This document shows, piece after piece, positions 44,877 to 54,062 of a stretch of DNA of 64,000 bases. The DNA is from Flagellimonas hadalis. GTDB lineage: Bacteria; Bacteroidota; Bacteroidia; Flavobacteriales; Flavobacteriaceae. The stretch covers positions 88,901-152,900 of the forward strand of contig NZ_VNIK02000003.1 of NCBI RefSeq assembly GCF_007785775.2, given 5' to 3'. The position numbers and the translations under genes are program-made. Every line of letters begins with the position of its first letter. Positions within the stretch are counted from its first letter, which is position 1. Below the pieces are notes generated by a model. It was given only the letters and a program-made list of their open reading frames with translations, was not told the DNA's origin and made no database searches.

Positions 44877-45415
44877 CATTTTTGGGCATGCAGTTTGGAC
44901 CAGAGATCCCACACCACTATCCCTGCACTTACCGAAATATTGAGGGAATGTTTGGTGCCCAACTGCGGAATTTCCAAAACGGCGTCACTGGCCGATACCA
45001 CTTCTTGCGAAACCCCTTTGACCTCGTTTCCGAAAATCAATGCCACTGTTGTTTTGGGATCAGTTTGAAACGCATTCAACATGATGGCATTTTCCGCCTG
45101 CTCCACCGAAATGACTTTAATATGGTTTGATTTGAGTTCCTCCACCAATTCCAGGGTGTCCTTGCGGTATTCCCAATCCACACTCTCGGTGGCGCCAAGG
45201 GCCGTTTTGCGGATATCCTTGTGCGGAGGGGTGGCCGTAATGCCACAGAGATAGATCTTTTGCACCAAAAAGGCATCGGCCGTCCGAAACACTGAGCCGA
45301 TGTTGTTCAAGCTACGTACATTGTCCAGGATGATGATCATGGGCGATTTTTCTGCTTCCTTAAAACCTTCCACATCCAGTCGCTCCAATTCGCTATTTTC
45401 TAGTTTTCGATTCAT
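44876..45415 (-). CDS. SPOUT-class RNA methyltransferase (TrmH/SpoU family)
   Basis: A 179-residue protein from the ATG ending at 45415 (MNRKLENSELERL); longer in-frame starts would overlap mutS and add a non-family extension, although the ATG ending at 45427 is possible. The three SPOUT motifs are visible: ILDNVRSLNNIGSVFRTADA, LIFGNEVKGVSQ and IPQLGTKHSLNISVSAGIVV. It probably 2'-O-methylates a tRNA or rRNA ribose using SAM; the target position is not readable. It is divergent from mutS with about 110 bases between starts. Confidence 0.93.
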   Translation of the reverse strand: MNRKLENSELERLDVEGFKEAEKSPMIIILDNVRSLNNIGSVFRTADAFLVQKIYLCGITATPPHKDIRKTALGATESVDWEYRKDTLELVEELKSNHIKVISVEQAENAIMLNAFQTDPKTTVALIFGNEVKGVSQEVVSASDAVLEIPQLGTKHSLNISVSAGIVVWDLWSKLHAQK

Positions 45416-45525
45416 TTTTTTAACCATTGGGGGCAAAATATCAACAAAAATTTTGGGAAGCTGATGAAAACGATATATTCGTCCTCCACCCAATTTTGGG
45501 GCAAAAATAAAAGAATAAAATCGCT

Positions 45526-48144
45526 TTGGCAGCCAATAAGACAAAGAAGGTAACCCCGTTGATGCAACAGTACAACACCATCAAGACCAAACATCCTGAT
45601 GCGTTGTTGCTCTTCCGTGTGGGCGACTTTTACGAAACTTTTGGTGATGATGCCGTCAAGGCCGCCAAAATCCTGGGCATCATCCTGACCCACAGGAACA
45701 ATGGTGGCGATAAAACGGAATTGGCCGGGTTTCCCCACCATTCGCTCAACACTTATTTACCAAAGCTCGTAAAGGCCGGGCAACGGGTGGCCATCTGTGA
45801 CCAGTTGGAAGACCCCAAGATGACCAAGAGCATCGTGAAACGTGGGGTAACGGAATTGGTGACCCCTGGCGTGGCCCTCAACGACGACATTTTGACGGCC
45901 AAAAGCAACAACTTTTTATGTGCCGTGCATTTTGGGCGAAACAAATTGGGCATCTCCTTTTTGGACATTTCCACTGGGGAGTTTTTGACTTCAGAAGGTT
46001 CCGTGGAGCAAGTGGACAAACTTCTTCAAAACTTTGCGCCCAACGAGGTCCTGGTCTCCAAAAATCATAAAAAGGAATTTGCGGAATACTTTGGCAACCA
46101 ATACCACAGCTTCTTCACGGAAGATTGGATCTTTCAGGAAGATTACGCCAACGAAAGCCTGAACAACCATTTTGGCACCAAAACCCTAAAGGGTTTCGGC
46201 ATAGAGCACCTCAACCATGGCATCATTGCCTCGGGGGCCGTGTTGCATTACCTATCGGAAACCCAACATAGCCGATTGCAGCATATCAACCAGATCCAAC
46301 GCATTGCCGAAGAGGAATATGTGTGGATGGACCGGTTCACCATCAGAAATCTGGAACTCTACCATTCGCCCCATCAAAATGCGGTGACCTTATTGGATAT
46401 CATCGACAAGACATTATCACCCATGGGTGGACGTTTGCTGAAACGTTGGTTGGCCCTTCCTTTGAAAAATCTGGAGAAAATTAAACAGCGCCATCACGTG
46501 GTGGCCCATTTGAAGGAACATGGCGGGCAATTGGAGAAGATGCAACATTGGATCAAACAAATGGGTGATCTGGAGCGTCTCATTTCCAAATTGGCGACCG
46601 GAAAAATCAATCCGAAGGAAGTCATCCAACTTAAAAATTCGCTGGAAGCCATTGTGCCCATAAAATTAGCGGCGCAGGACAGCAGCAATCCTTCGCTACA
46701 AAACATTGGGGAGCGATTGGATGCCTGCGAATCCCTTCGTGCCAAAATCAAAGAGGTCTTGAACGAGGAAGCTCCCGTGAACATTGCCAAAGGCAACACC
46801 ATCGCCCAAGGCTATTCCGAGGAATTGGATGAGCTCCGCAACCTCGCTTTTTCTGGGAAAGACTATTTGGACAAAATGTTGGAGCGTGAAACCGAACTTA
46901 CGGGAATCACCTCGCTCAAAATCGATTCCAACAACGTGTTCGGTTACTATATTGAGGTGCGGAACACCCACAAAGACAAGGTGCCCGAAAGTTGGATCCG
47001 CAAACAGACCTTGGTGAATGCGGAACGCTACATCACCGAGGAACTCAAGGAATACGAAGCGAAGATCTTGGGGGCCGAAGAGCGCATTTTGCACTTGGAA
47101 CAACAATTGTTCGAACGGCTTTTGGTGTGGATGCAGGAATTCATCACCCCGGTGCAGCAAAATGCCCATTTGATCGCGCAGTTGGATTGCCTTTGCGGGT
47201 TTGCCCAACTGGCCAGCGAAAATCATTATGTACAGCCTATCATGGACGAGTCCACCCAATTGGACATCACCGAAGGCAGGCACCCCGTCATTGAAAAACA
47301 GTTGCCTTTGGGCGAATTGTATGTAACGAATGATGTGCTACTGAACCGTGACGACCAGCAGATCATCATGATCACAGGGCCGAACATGAGTGGTAAATCG
47401 GCCTTGTTGCGGCAAACGGCCTTGATAGTGCTCTTGGCGCAAATGGGAAGTTTTGTACCCGCTTCGGAGGCCAAAATTGGTGTCATCGACAAGATTTTTA
47501 CCCGTGTGGGGGCCAGCGATAACATTTCGATGGGCGAATCGACCTTTATGGTGGAAATGAACGAAACGGCATCCATCCTCAACAACCTTTCCGAGCGAAG
47601 TTTGGTGTTATTGGATGAAATCGGTCGCGGTACCAGCACCTATGATGGTATTTCCATTGCTTGGGCCATTTCCGAGTACTTGCACGAGCACCCGGCCAAG
47701 GCCAAAACGCTTTTCGCTACGCACTACCACGAACTGAATGAAATGACCACCACCTTTACCCGGATCAAGAACTACAATGTTTCGGTAAAGGAATTGGAGG
47801 ACAACGTGCTTTTCCTTAGGAAGTTGGTGCTCGGGGGCAGTGAGCACAGCTTTGGGATCCATGTGGCCAAAATGGCGGGCATGCCGCAGCAGGTCATCCA
47901 AAAAGCGAACAAAATCCTGAAAAAACTGGAAAAATCACATTCCAGTGAAGAGATGACGGACAAGCTCCAAGCCTCCCAAAATGAGATGCAACTGAGTTTT
48001 TTCAACTTGGACGACCCTTTGCTGGAAGAAATCAAGGAAGAGATCTTGCATTTGGACATCGATACCCTTACTCCTGTTGAGGCATTGATGAAATTGAACG
48101 AGATCAAAAGACTGTTGGGAAAAAAGAAAAAGGCGACTTCCTGA
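45526..48144 (+). CDS. mutS: DNA mismatch repair protein MutS
   Basis: An 872-residue protein with all MutS domains. The mismatch-probing Phe-x-Glu is F35-Y36-E37 in RVGDFYETF; Walker A is [14 protein letters not shown] (about 617-624), followed by [16 protein letters not shown] and [11 protein letters not shown]. It recognises mismatches and starts repair with MutL. The reading frame starts with TTG at 45526 ([17 protein letters not shown]); the first in-frame ATG (codon 13) would remove the conserved PLMQQY start, so TTG is preferred. tRNA-Gly follows under its own promoter. Confidence 0.96.
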   Translation: MAANKTKKVTPLMQQYNTIKTKHPDALLLFRVGDFYETFGDDAVKAAKILGIILTHRNNGGDKTELAGFPHHSLNTYLPKLVKAGQRVAICDQLEDPKMTKSIVKRGVTELVTPGVALNDDILTAKSNNFLCAVHFGRNKLGISFLDISTGEFLTSEGSVEQVDKLLQNFAPNEVLVSKNHKKEFAEYFGNQYHSFFTEDWIFQEDYANESLNNHFGTKTLKGFGIEHLNHGIIASGAVLHYLSETQHSRLQHINQIQRIAEEEYVWMDRFTIRNLELYHSPHQNAVTLLDIIDKTLSPMGGRLLKRWLALPLKNLEKIKQRHHVVAHLKEHGGQLEKMQHWIKQMGDLERLISKLATGKINPKEVIQLKNSLEAIVPIKLAAQDSSNPSLQNIGERLDACESLRAKIKEVLNEEAPVNIAKGNTIAQGYSEELDELRNLAFSGKDYLDKMLERETELTGITSLKIDSNNVFGYYIEVRNTHKDKVPESWIRKQTLVNAERYITEELKEYEAKILGAEERILHLEQQLFERLLVWMQEFITPVQQNAHLIAQLDCLCGFAQLASENHYVQPIMDESTQLDITEGRHPVIEKQLPLGELYVTNDVLLNRDDQQIIMITGPNMSGKSALLRQTALIVLLAQMGSFVPASEAKIGVIDKIFTRVGASDNISMGESTFMVEMNETASILNNLSERSLVLLDEIGRGTSTYDGISIAWAISEYLHEHPAKAKTLFATHYHELNEMTTTFTRIKNYNVSVKELEDNVLFLRKLVLGGSEHSFGIHVAKMAGMPQQVIQKANKILKKLEKSHSSEEMTDKLQASQNEMQLSFFNLDDPLLEEIKEEILHLDIDTLTPVEALMKLNEIKRLLGKKKKATS

Positions 48145-48174
48145 AAAAATTCTTTCATTTTAAAGGAAATGTTT

Positions 48175-48182
48175 TAAATTTG
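48175..48182 (+). promoter_or_regulatory. Promoter -7 box for tRNA-Gly
   Basis: TAAATTTG matches TAnnTTTG and lies 37 bases before the tRNA 5' end; TTTC at 48153-48156 could be a weak -33 element (18-base spacing). Confidence 0.5.
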
Positions 48183-48219
48183 CATCCGCGCTTGATAAAA
48201 GTGCAGGGTTCTTTAAGAT

Positions 48220-48292
48220 GCGAAAATAGCTCAGTTGGTAGAGCATCACCTTGCCAAGGTGGAGGTCGCGGGTTCGAATCCCGTTTTTCGCT
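48220..48292 (+). tRNA. tRNA-Gly (anticodon GCC)
   Basis: A 73-base cloverleaf: acceptor GCGAAAA/TTTTCGC, D-arm GCTC...GAGC, anticodon stem TCACC/GGTGG with loop TTGCCAA (anticodon GCC), and T-arm GCGGG TTCGAAT CCCGT. The discriminator is T. CCA is not encoded. It lies just upstream of the GIY-YIG element. Confidence 0.97.
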
Positions 48293-48341
48293 CGATTTCG
48301 ACTCCGCTCAGTCACCACGGGTGGAGTTTTTTTTTACGTAC

Positions 48342-48394
48342 AAGTCCTGCTCGAGTGGTGGAACCTGCCTACCGGCAGGCAGGTTGGTAGACAC
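48342..48394 (+). repeat. Partial tRNA-Leu 5' copy split by a 20-bp near-palindrome
   Basis: Bases 48342-48363 and 48384-48394 together equal, without mismatch, the 33 bases 48683-48715 that hold the 7-base leader and first 26 bases of tRNA-Leu. Between them sits CCTGCCTACCGGCAGGCAGG (48364-48383), a near-palindrome with one mismatched pair, inserted at the D-arm. Homology stops after GACAC, so this is not a functional tRNA. The GIY-YIG gene begins 17 bases downstream. Confidence 0.85.
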
Positions 48395-48411
48395 AAGCAA
48401 GAAACCGGAAT

Positions 48412-48654
48412 ATGTTTTATACCTACGCTTTAAGTAGTTTAGAAAGAAACTATATTTATGTCGGAATTACTTCTGATATTGAAAGGAGGGTAAAGGAACA
48501 CAATTCTGGAAAAAACAAGACCACTAGGCCTTATAGACCTTTTGAGTTGATTTTTGAAAAAGAGTTTCAGACAAGGACTGAGGCCAGAGCTGAAGAGAAA
48601 AAATTGAAATCTGGATTTGGGAAAGAGTTCTTAAAGAACTTAATTACAAAATAA
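48412..48654 (+). CDS. GIY-YIG family endonuclease, minimal single-domain
   Basis: An 80-residue protein that is essentially one GIY-YIG domain: FYTYALSSLERNYIYVGITS gives the two tyrosine strands, SDIERRVKEHNSGKN the catalytic arginine helix, and QTRTEARAEEKKLKSGFGKE the metal-binding glutamate. It belongs to the short GIY-YIG/UPF0213-like group common in flavobacteria. It is A+T-richer than flanking genes and lies between two copies of the tRNA-Leu 5' end, which suggests it moves or moved as a unit that targets tRNA genes. Whether it cleaves that site is inference. tRNA-Leu begins 35 bases after the stop. Confidence 0.92.
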   Translation: MFYTYALSSLERNYIYVGITSDIERRVKEHNSGKNKTTRPYRPFELIFEKEFQTRTEARAEEKKLKSGFGKEFLKNLITK

Positions 48655-48689
48655 AAACAGAAGAATTAAAATACTGCAAATTAAGTCCT

Positions 48690-48773
48690 GCTCGAGTGGT
48701 GGAATTGGTAGACACGCCGGACTTAAAATCCTGTGGGCATTTGCCCGTGCGGGTTCAAGTCCCGCCTCGAGTA
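48690..48773 (+). tRNA. tRNA-Leu (anticodon TAA)
   Basis: An 84-base class II tRNA: acceptor GCTCGAG/CTCGAGT (first pair G-U), D-arm with TGGTGGAATTGGTAGACAC, anticodon loop CTTAAAA (anticodon TAA), long variable arm TGTGGGCATTTGCCCGT and T-arm GCGGG TTCAAGT CCCGC. The anticodon stem has one C-U mismatch as I align it. CCA is not encoded. Its 5' part is duplicated at 48342-48394. Confidence 0.96.
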
Positions 48774-48776
48774 CAG

Positions 48777-48811
48777 AAAAACCCTATAAGCACAATGTTT
48801 ATGGGGTTTTT
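48777..48811 (+). terminator. Terminator after tRNA-Leu
   Basis: AAAAACCCTATAAGC pairs with GTTTATGGGGTTTTT (two wobble pairs) around a 5-base loop. Confidence 0.75.
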
Positions 48812-48960
48812 ACATTCCAAATATCCGCTTCCATATCCCCCCAACAACAGCATACCCCCCTTACACCCTGTATAACTGGCCATTAACAACAATAGTTGCC
48901 CTGTTTGGGCTTGGTGGCCTAAGTTCGTTGGGATATTAAAACCTCGAACAGCCTCAACGC

Positions 48961-50856
48961 ATGTCCTATACGAAAATCGACCCAACCAAAAGGTTCTTTT
49001 CACGCCTGAAATTGTGGATCATCGTTCCCATATCCCTGTTCTTTTTCCTGAACGCGGCCATGGCACCAAAAAAGGAGCTGCCCCTCCCTATGGACAGTGC
49101 CCCTTTGCCCTATGTGGACACCGATGGTGATGGGATATCCGACGACATCGACGAGGATGATGACAATGACGGCATTCCGGATCTTTTTGAAGATGGATGC
49201 GAAATCAATACCGCCTTCGGGACGCCTCCCGCTACGGTTCCCACCACAAACTATGTGACCTCCATCTACACCAATTACAATGGTTTTTGGTCCTCGTCCG
49301 CAGGAAGCATCAACCCACAGTCCTATGACAATGTTTCCACGCTTTTGGCCTTTACGGTAGGAAGCAAGACCTATGCCACCGGCGTGAATTCCACTGCCAT
49401 GATCGACAGTGACAGCAATGGCCTGTTCGATCTTATGGACACCGACGGTAACGGCACGGGCGATATCAGTGTGGAAGAGACCTCATGGACCGCCCTGAGG
49501 CCGGTGACCAAGATCAAATCGGGCATCCGCTTGGAGGGAAGGGCCATTGACGGCAACACAAGCAGTGCGGTGGGCCCCTTACTCACCACGGGCGGGATTC
49601 CGTTCAACCCCTACCTCTATGAAGGGGAACGTGGACTGGACATGTCCTACGCGATCGCCAATATTGGCAATGCCTGGTATTTTAGGCTTGGCGGTACCAA
49701 CACCCCTGCCTATGGCGATGGCCAAGTGGATATCCTATTGACCCAGGGAGCACAGCTGGGAAGCGGTTCCAACTACAACAGACTGCACCTCTTGGACGAA
49801 GATGGCAACTATTTGGGAAATGGTGTGGAGATCAATTGGAACACCACGCCCATTGTGGGAAATTCCATAGTGGACCAGTACAATGTGAACGATTCGCCCA
49901 ACGCGAGCAATTCCAAAAAGAACATCAGGCTGGCCGGGGTGGAACTGGCTGAGTTTGGCCTTACCCCTGCCGAAAGGGCCAGGGCAGTCATATTCAGGTT
50001 GGAGATCTCCGCCAATGCGGATCCTATCTTCTTTGTGGTGAACGACAATAGTTTTATCACCACTTGTACCCCGCTTGATACCGACGGGGACGGACTCGCC
50101 AACAGCATTGACCTGGACAGTGACAATGATGGAATTCTGGATGCCGTGGAAGCGGGCCACGGTCAAACCCTTGTGGCAGGAAGGGTCCCTGGAGCGGTCG
50201 GCACCGACGGTATTCCCAACGCGGTGCAGGCCCCGTCACAATATGACAACGGGACCATCAATTACGAGATCCTGGATTCCAACAACGACAATATTTTGGA
50301 CTATGTTTCCACGGATAGCGATGCCGATGGCTGTAACGATGTTATGGAAGCCGGTTTCACTGACGGCGACAACGATGGCTTTTTAGGGACATCCCCGGTT
50401 TCCATTGATGCTTGGGGCGTGGTCACTGGCCAAGGTGGTTATACCGCTCCACATGACGGGGATGGTAACGGCATCTTTGATTATCGGGAAGCGGGGGATT
50501 CTCCGGGAATTCTGGCAGCCCCGTCCAATATGGTCATCTTTGACGGGCAGTCAGGAAACATCGCCATAACCGTGGACGATACGACCAGTTTCCAATGGCA
50601 ATTGAGCACGGATAACGGCCTCACCTTTTCCGACCTCTCCGATTCCGCCACCTATTCCGGTACGGACACCGCCACTTTGACCATCAACAATGTGGGTATG
50701 GAGATGGAGGGATACCGCTATCGGTTGGTCCTGTTCAATGATGCCTACGTATGTGACCCTTCCGCCATTTCGGATGCCATCACCTTGGATGTACGGGTCG
50801 CTTCCATGATTACCAATAGAAAGATCACCTTCCGGGTGGACAAGGAAGGTTCTTGA
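48961..50856 (+). CDS. Secreted thrombospondin type 3 repeat (calcium-binding) protein
   Basis: A 631-residue exported protein (leader [17 protein letters not shown]). Two thrombospondin type 3-like calcium-binding clusters flank a beta-rich region: [19 protein letters not shown] at about residues 53-71, and [19 protein letters not shown] at about 374-392, with [14 protein letters not shown] and a later [10 protein letters not shown]. Residues about 520-610 look like an Ig-like domain ([17 protein letters not shown] ... [20 protein letters not shown]). It ends in [16 protein letters not shown] with no classic T9SS sorting domain that I can recognise. Function unknown, probably a surface or adhesion protein. 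It stands alone after the tRNA region. Confidence 0.85.
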   Translation: MSYTKIDPTKRFFSRLKLWIIVPISLFFFLNAAMAPKKELPLPMDSAPLPYVDTDGDGISDDIDEDDDNDGIPDLFEDGCEINTAFGTPPATVPTTNYVTSIYTNYNGFWSSSAGSINPQSYDNVSTLLAFTVGSKTYATGVNSTAMIDSDSNGLFDLMDTDGNGTGDISVEETSWTALRPVTKIKSGIRLEGRAIDGNTSSAVGPLLTTGGIPFNPYLYEGERGLDMSYAIANIGNAWYFRLGGTNTPAYGDGQVDILLTQGAQLGSGSNYNRLHLLDEDGNYLGNGVEINWNTTPIVGNSIVDQYNVNDSPNASNSKKNIRLAGVELAEFGLTPAERARAVIFRLEISANADPIFFVVNDNSFITTCTPLDTDGDGLANSIDLDSDNDGILDAVEAGHGQTLVAGRVPGAVGTDGIPNAVQAPSQYDNGTINYEILDSNNDNILDYVSTDSDADGCNDVMEAGFTDGDNDGFLGTSPVSIDAWGVVTGQGGYTAPHDGDGNGIFDYREAGDSPGILAAPSNMVIFDGQSGNIAITVDDTTSFQWQLSTDNGLTFSDLSDSATYSGTDTATLTINNVGMEMEGYRYRLVLFNDAYVCDPSAISDAITLDVRVASMITNRKITFRVDKEGS

Positions 50857-50996
50857 TCCCAAACACATAGAATTTTCCAATGCAATTCCGTCAACATTGA
50901 TTCGATTTGCGTCAGCCTTCCTTTTGAAAAAAAAGTAGTATTGCCATACCCACTTTAGAGGGTGGGACAACTTGTCCGTAATCAAATGACCGTATT

Positions 50997-51911
50997 TTGG
51001 GAAAGCCCCATACATATTCAAAACGATTCAGGTACAGGGATTTTCCCTACCTCATCCTGGACACCTACAAGGCCTGGGGAAAGGTGCAGCCATGGCGACT
51101 GAGTGCCGTTGTGGCCTATTATGCCGTGCTGTCCCTGCCCGCTCTCTTGGTGATCATCATCAATTTGGTGGGGGCCATTTGGGGCGTTGACATTGTGCAG
51201 GGCAGGTTGACAGACGAATTCACCATTGCCCTAGGGCCCAATGCCGCGCAGACCATCGAGAAAATTGTACAGGACACCCAAAACAAGGACCAGAGTGTAA
51301 TCTCCACGGTAATCGGTATTGCAACCCTGCTTTTTGGTGCTTCGGGTGTGCTGTACCAGTTAAAAATATCGCTGAACGAAATATGGCGGATAGACCGTCC
51401 CACCAATTTCAGCTTTTGGAAATTGGCCTCGGAAAGGGCCCGGAGCTTTGCCTTCATCTTGGTGATCGGTTTTTTGCTGTTGATCAGTTTTATGGTCACC
51501 GCGGCCATATCTGCCCTGAACGATTACCTGAGGAGTATCATCACCGATGCCGTGATCTATCTGGCCTATGCCGTGGACATTGTTTCTTCCATTGCCATCA
51601 TTACGGTGATGTTCGCGTTGATGTTCAAGTTTTTACCGGATGCCCGAATAAAATGGAGAGCGGTGTGGTTCGGGGCATTCATCACCGCAGTAATGTTTGT
51701 GATCGGTAAATTTCTGTTGGGTCTCTATTTTGGTGAAGCAAAACCGGGTTCCACCTATGGTGCCGCGGGTACTATTGTGCTCATCCTGTTATGGGTCTCC
51801 TATTCCTGTCTCATTCTTTTCTTTGGGGCCCAGTTCACCTATGTCTATGCCAAGACCTATAATATTCTTTTTGTTCCCTACCATCGAATTCGAAAAAGGA
51901 CAATAAGGTGA
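50997..51911 (+). CDS. YihY/BrkB family membrane protein
   Basis: A 304-residue protein with about six membrane helices matching the YihY/virulence factor BrkB family: AWGKVQPWRLSAVVAYYAVL, TLLFGASGVLYQLKISLNEI, and GAAGTIVLILLWVSYSCLIL followed by FFGAQFTYVYAKTY. No ATG or GTG is available between the in-frame stop at 50979 and the conserved region, so the frame must start at TTG (50997). The family was once called ribonuclease BN by error; its function is not known. A terminator follows. Confidence 0.9.
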   Translation: MGKPHTYSKRFRYRDFPYLILDTYKAWGKVQPWRLSAVVAYYAVLSLPALLVIIINLVGAIWGVDIVQGRLTDEFTIALGPNAAQTIEKIVQDTQNKDQSVISTVIGIATLLFGASGVLYQLKISLNEIWRIDRPTNFSFWKLASERARSFAFILVIGFLLLISFMVTAAISALNDYLRSIITDAVIYLAYAVDIVSSIAIITVMFALMFKFLPDARIKWRAVWFGAFITAVMFVIGKFLLGLYFGEAKPGSTYGAAGTIVLILLWVSYSCLILFFGAQFTYVYAKTYNILFVPYHRIRKRTIR

Positions 51912-51920
51912 TCCAAGCAT

Positions 51921-51949
51921 AAAAAAAACCGGGACTTTCATCCCGGCTT
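51921..51949. terminator. Terminator between convergent genes
   Basis: CCGGGA pairs with TCCCGG around a 6-base loop. The A-run on the left makes a good minus-strand T-run for the 51959 gene; it is weaker for the plus strand. Confidence 0.7.
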
Positions 51950-51958
51950 GATTGATTG

Positions 51959-52453
51959 CTATTCCGTTGGCTGTAACCGTTTCAACCGATCGTTGATCAA
52001 CCTTGTCCACTTTTCCATGGATTGTAGCTCTCCACGCAATTGAAAGCTATGGTCGTTGTTGTACAGTTCCAATTGGATCTCCGAAGTGTCTTTATCGGTC
52101 GGGACAAATTCCAGTCCCAAACGTTCCACCACCCTTTCACCGGCAATCTTTCTTCCGATGTTCATGGGTTTACAGGCTGCAACTTCCATTAGGTCCACGG
52201 TCCGTTCCTTCGTTTGTTCCTTGATGGCTTGGTGAAAGAACACAAACCGATCTGTCTTGTCCATACCCAGGACATAATTTCCGCAGAACTCGCGTTGTCC
52301 AATCTGACAATTGTGCTGTGCGGCCATCGTTTGAAGTGATTTCATCATCTGTTTTTCCCTCTTTTTTCTGCTGCCAATGGTCAGCACAAAGGGGATGGCA
52401 CATATGGCCACGGTTATGGAACCTATCAAAAGGGTCCCAAAATCTATTTCCAT
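51959..52453 (-). CDS. Membrane-anchored hypothetical protein
   Basis: A 164-residue protein with one N-terminal transmembrane helix (IDFGTLLIGSITVAICAIPF), a basic stop-transfer (SRKKREKQ) and a soluble alpha/beta domain of about 120 residues (QIGQREFCGNYVLGMDKTDR, VVERLGLEFVPTDKDT, IQLELYNNDHSFQLRGEL). I do not recognise the family. The gene has its own terminator and is convergent with the YihY gene. The next minus-strand gene lies about 100 bases upstream. Confidence 0.8.
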   Translation of the reverse strand: MEIDFGTLLIGSITVAICAIPFVLTIGSRKKREKQMMKSLQTMAAQHNCQIGQREFCGNYVLGMDKTDRFVFFHQAIKEQTKERTVDLMEVAACKPMNIGRKIAGERVVERLGLEFVPTDKDTSEIQLELYNNDHSFQLRGELQSMEKWTRLINDRLKRLQPTE

Positions 52454-52556
52454 TTTTTTTGATTTTGAATGCTATGTAAAGTGATGTTGGCCTTGCCAAT
52501 GCAAAAGCCGTGGACCTGAATGGATCCATTTTTAAACCAGGATGTTCAGAAAAACA

Positions 52557-52946
52557 TCACCAAAAATAATGGAAAGGGAAAATGAGGTCGGCCTTTCGGT
52601 GCCGTATCAGAAAATTGGCCGAAAAGCGGAGATACTGTCGCCCGGTCGCCCCGAACAGAATTTCATGGGGCCGTTGTACACTGGCATTGCCCGTAAAGAA
52701 AATATTGGGACTTGGAGCAGGATAGTCATTGACTTTGTCAAAAGAAGTTTCTGGCTGGGGAACATCGCAGAACAGGGTGGTCTTCGCCACGGAAAAATAG
52801 CTGCCCTGCCCGGAATGTCCAGCATCCGGACCAGTAACGATCCTACTGGAAATACCAATCCCAAAAATATAGATGGATGCCAAAAGCAGCATCCCCAATA
52901 ACCTATACCCTCTTTTCACGAGACAAAGATACTTCAAGATTTGCAT
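52557..52946 (-). CDS. Small exported hypothetical protein ending in FPFHYFW
   Basis: A 129-residue protein with one N-terminal membrane helix (LLGMLLLASIYIFGIGISS) and a soluble domain with few charges. The C-terminus IFPFHYFW, preceded by FLIRHRKADL, resembles a conserved tail of short hypothetical proteins I have seen in flavobacteria, which is why this strand was preferred over the overlapping plus-strand frame. No function can be given. It stands alone on the minus strand. Confidence 0.6.
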   Translation of the reverse strand: MQILKYLCLVKRGYRLLGMLLLASIYIFGIGISSRIVTGPDAGHSGQGSYFSVAKTTLFCDVPQPETSFDKVNDYPAPSPNIFFTGNASVQRPHEILFGATGRQYLRFSANFLIRHRKADLIFPFHYFW

Positions 52947-53146
52947 TTGCAGTTCGATTCTGTCCGAAAATCCATCCCGCCCAAAACCTCTATCAGGCTG
53001 ATTGTATGGTAATTCATAAGGGTAAAAGTCGCATAGGTTGATTGAAACCCATCATCCGTCAACTCAAACAGGGCATCCGTCAATTGCGCCATCTTCCAAT
53101 GCCTTGTACCGTTACCTTTAGTTTGTTGAACTCAAAACTATTAGGT

Positions 53147-53899
53147 ATGAAACTGATCAAACTTTTTGGCATTGCCGTACTTGCACTAGGGGTGACCATG
53201 ACCTCTTGTTCCATTGAGGATGGGAAAGATGGTATTGACGGTATTGACGGTCGGGATGGCCAAGATGGCCTAAACGGTGCGGACGGACAAGATGGTGCAG
53301 ATGGTGCAGATGGTGTTAATGGATTGGACGGGGCTCCAGGACAGGATGGAATGGATGGGCTCGGGCTGGAAGAACTGGCCAAATATGGCTTCCTTACACT
53401 GCAACTTAGTGGAACAAGACCGGACAACCTCCCTTTTGAGGATTCAGCTAGCTATCGGTTTTCCCCTATCGACCCAGATGATTTTGATATCTATAATATT
53501 GTCACCATTACCCAAGTTGGGAACGACACTGAATATTTCTTCAATTTTCGCCGCTTTCTCAGCTCACCCGAGGGTACCTACACCATTAACTATATGGATT
53601 GGGAACTTACTGTGGTCAATCTAGGTCAAGAAACGGAAAGTGTAGGAGATGTAGTAATTGCCCTTAAACATGGAGTGATCGGTGATGACTATAAATATTT
53701 CATGATCAATGATGAATACGAATCCGGGGGGGCTGGGGTCTCTGAAATGACATTTACCGACTTGACCTTTGACCCCAATGCTGGCAACCACCTTACCTTT
53801 TCCTATGCCTTTACCGTGGACGGGGCCAACAACAGCTCCGGAAATGATCTCAGCATATCGGGAATGGTGGACGTCAACCTATTGGAGTTAATACCATAA
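53147..53899 (+). CDS. Collagen-like (Gly-X-Y) repeat lipoprotein
   Basis: A 250-residue lipoprotein from the ATG at 53147 (lipobox VTMTSC, C21); earlier in-frame starts spoil the leader. Residues 26-73 are 16 uninterrupted Gly-X-Y triplets, mostly ending in Asp (GKD GID GID GRD GQD GLN), followed by a beta-rich domain of about 175 residues (YFFNFRRFLSSPEGTYTINY). The repeat could fold as a triple helix holding three C-terminal domains on a stalk. Prolines are almost absent, so stability would rely on charged pairs. Function unknown, probably surface-exposed. A terminator follows. Confidence 0.88.
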   Translation: MKLIKLFGIAVLALGVTMTSCSIEDGKDGIDGIDGRDGQDGLNGADGQDGADGADGVNGLDGAPGQDGMDGLGLEELAKYGFLTLQLSGTRPDNLPFEDSASYRFSPIDPDDFDIYNIVTITQVGNDTEYFFNFRRFLSSPEGTYTINYMDWELTVVNLGQETESVGDVVIALKHGVIGDDYKYFMINDEYESGGAGVSEMTFTDLTFDPNAGNHLTFSYAFTVDGANNSSGNDLSISGMVDVNLLELIP

Positions 53900-53925
53900 G
53901 GCCTATTACTTCTAACCAACTATTT

Positions 53926-53957
53926 TAAAAAGGGATACATGATCTGTGTCCCTTTTT
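53926..53957 (+). terminator. Terminator of the collagen-like gene
   Basis: AAAAAGGGATACA pairs with TGTGTCCCTTTTT (one G-U pair) around a 5-base loop and ends in a T-run. Confidence 0.8.
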
Positions 53958-54062
53958 TATTGCTGTCATTTCAATATATGCTAAAATAATCTGTCGCAAA
54001 AACCATCAAAATATCCGATATTTGAAGGAATGACATTGACTAACTAAAACCTCAGATCCATT

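Noticed and set aside
45416..45544. Longer N-terminus for the RNA methyltransferase
   Set aside because: It would overlap the mutS start and adds residues unlike the SPOUT family; the ATG at 45415 is more natural.
48349..48410. Second functional tRNA-Leu
   Set aside because: Only the 5' 26 bases match; the D-arm is broken by a 20-bp insertion and there is no anticodon, variable or T-arm.
52542..52901. 119-codon plus-strand frame opposite the small exported protein
   Set aside because: The minus-strand frame has a membrane helix and a familiar-looking C-terminus; the plus-strand translation has no structure that I can recognise.
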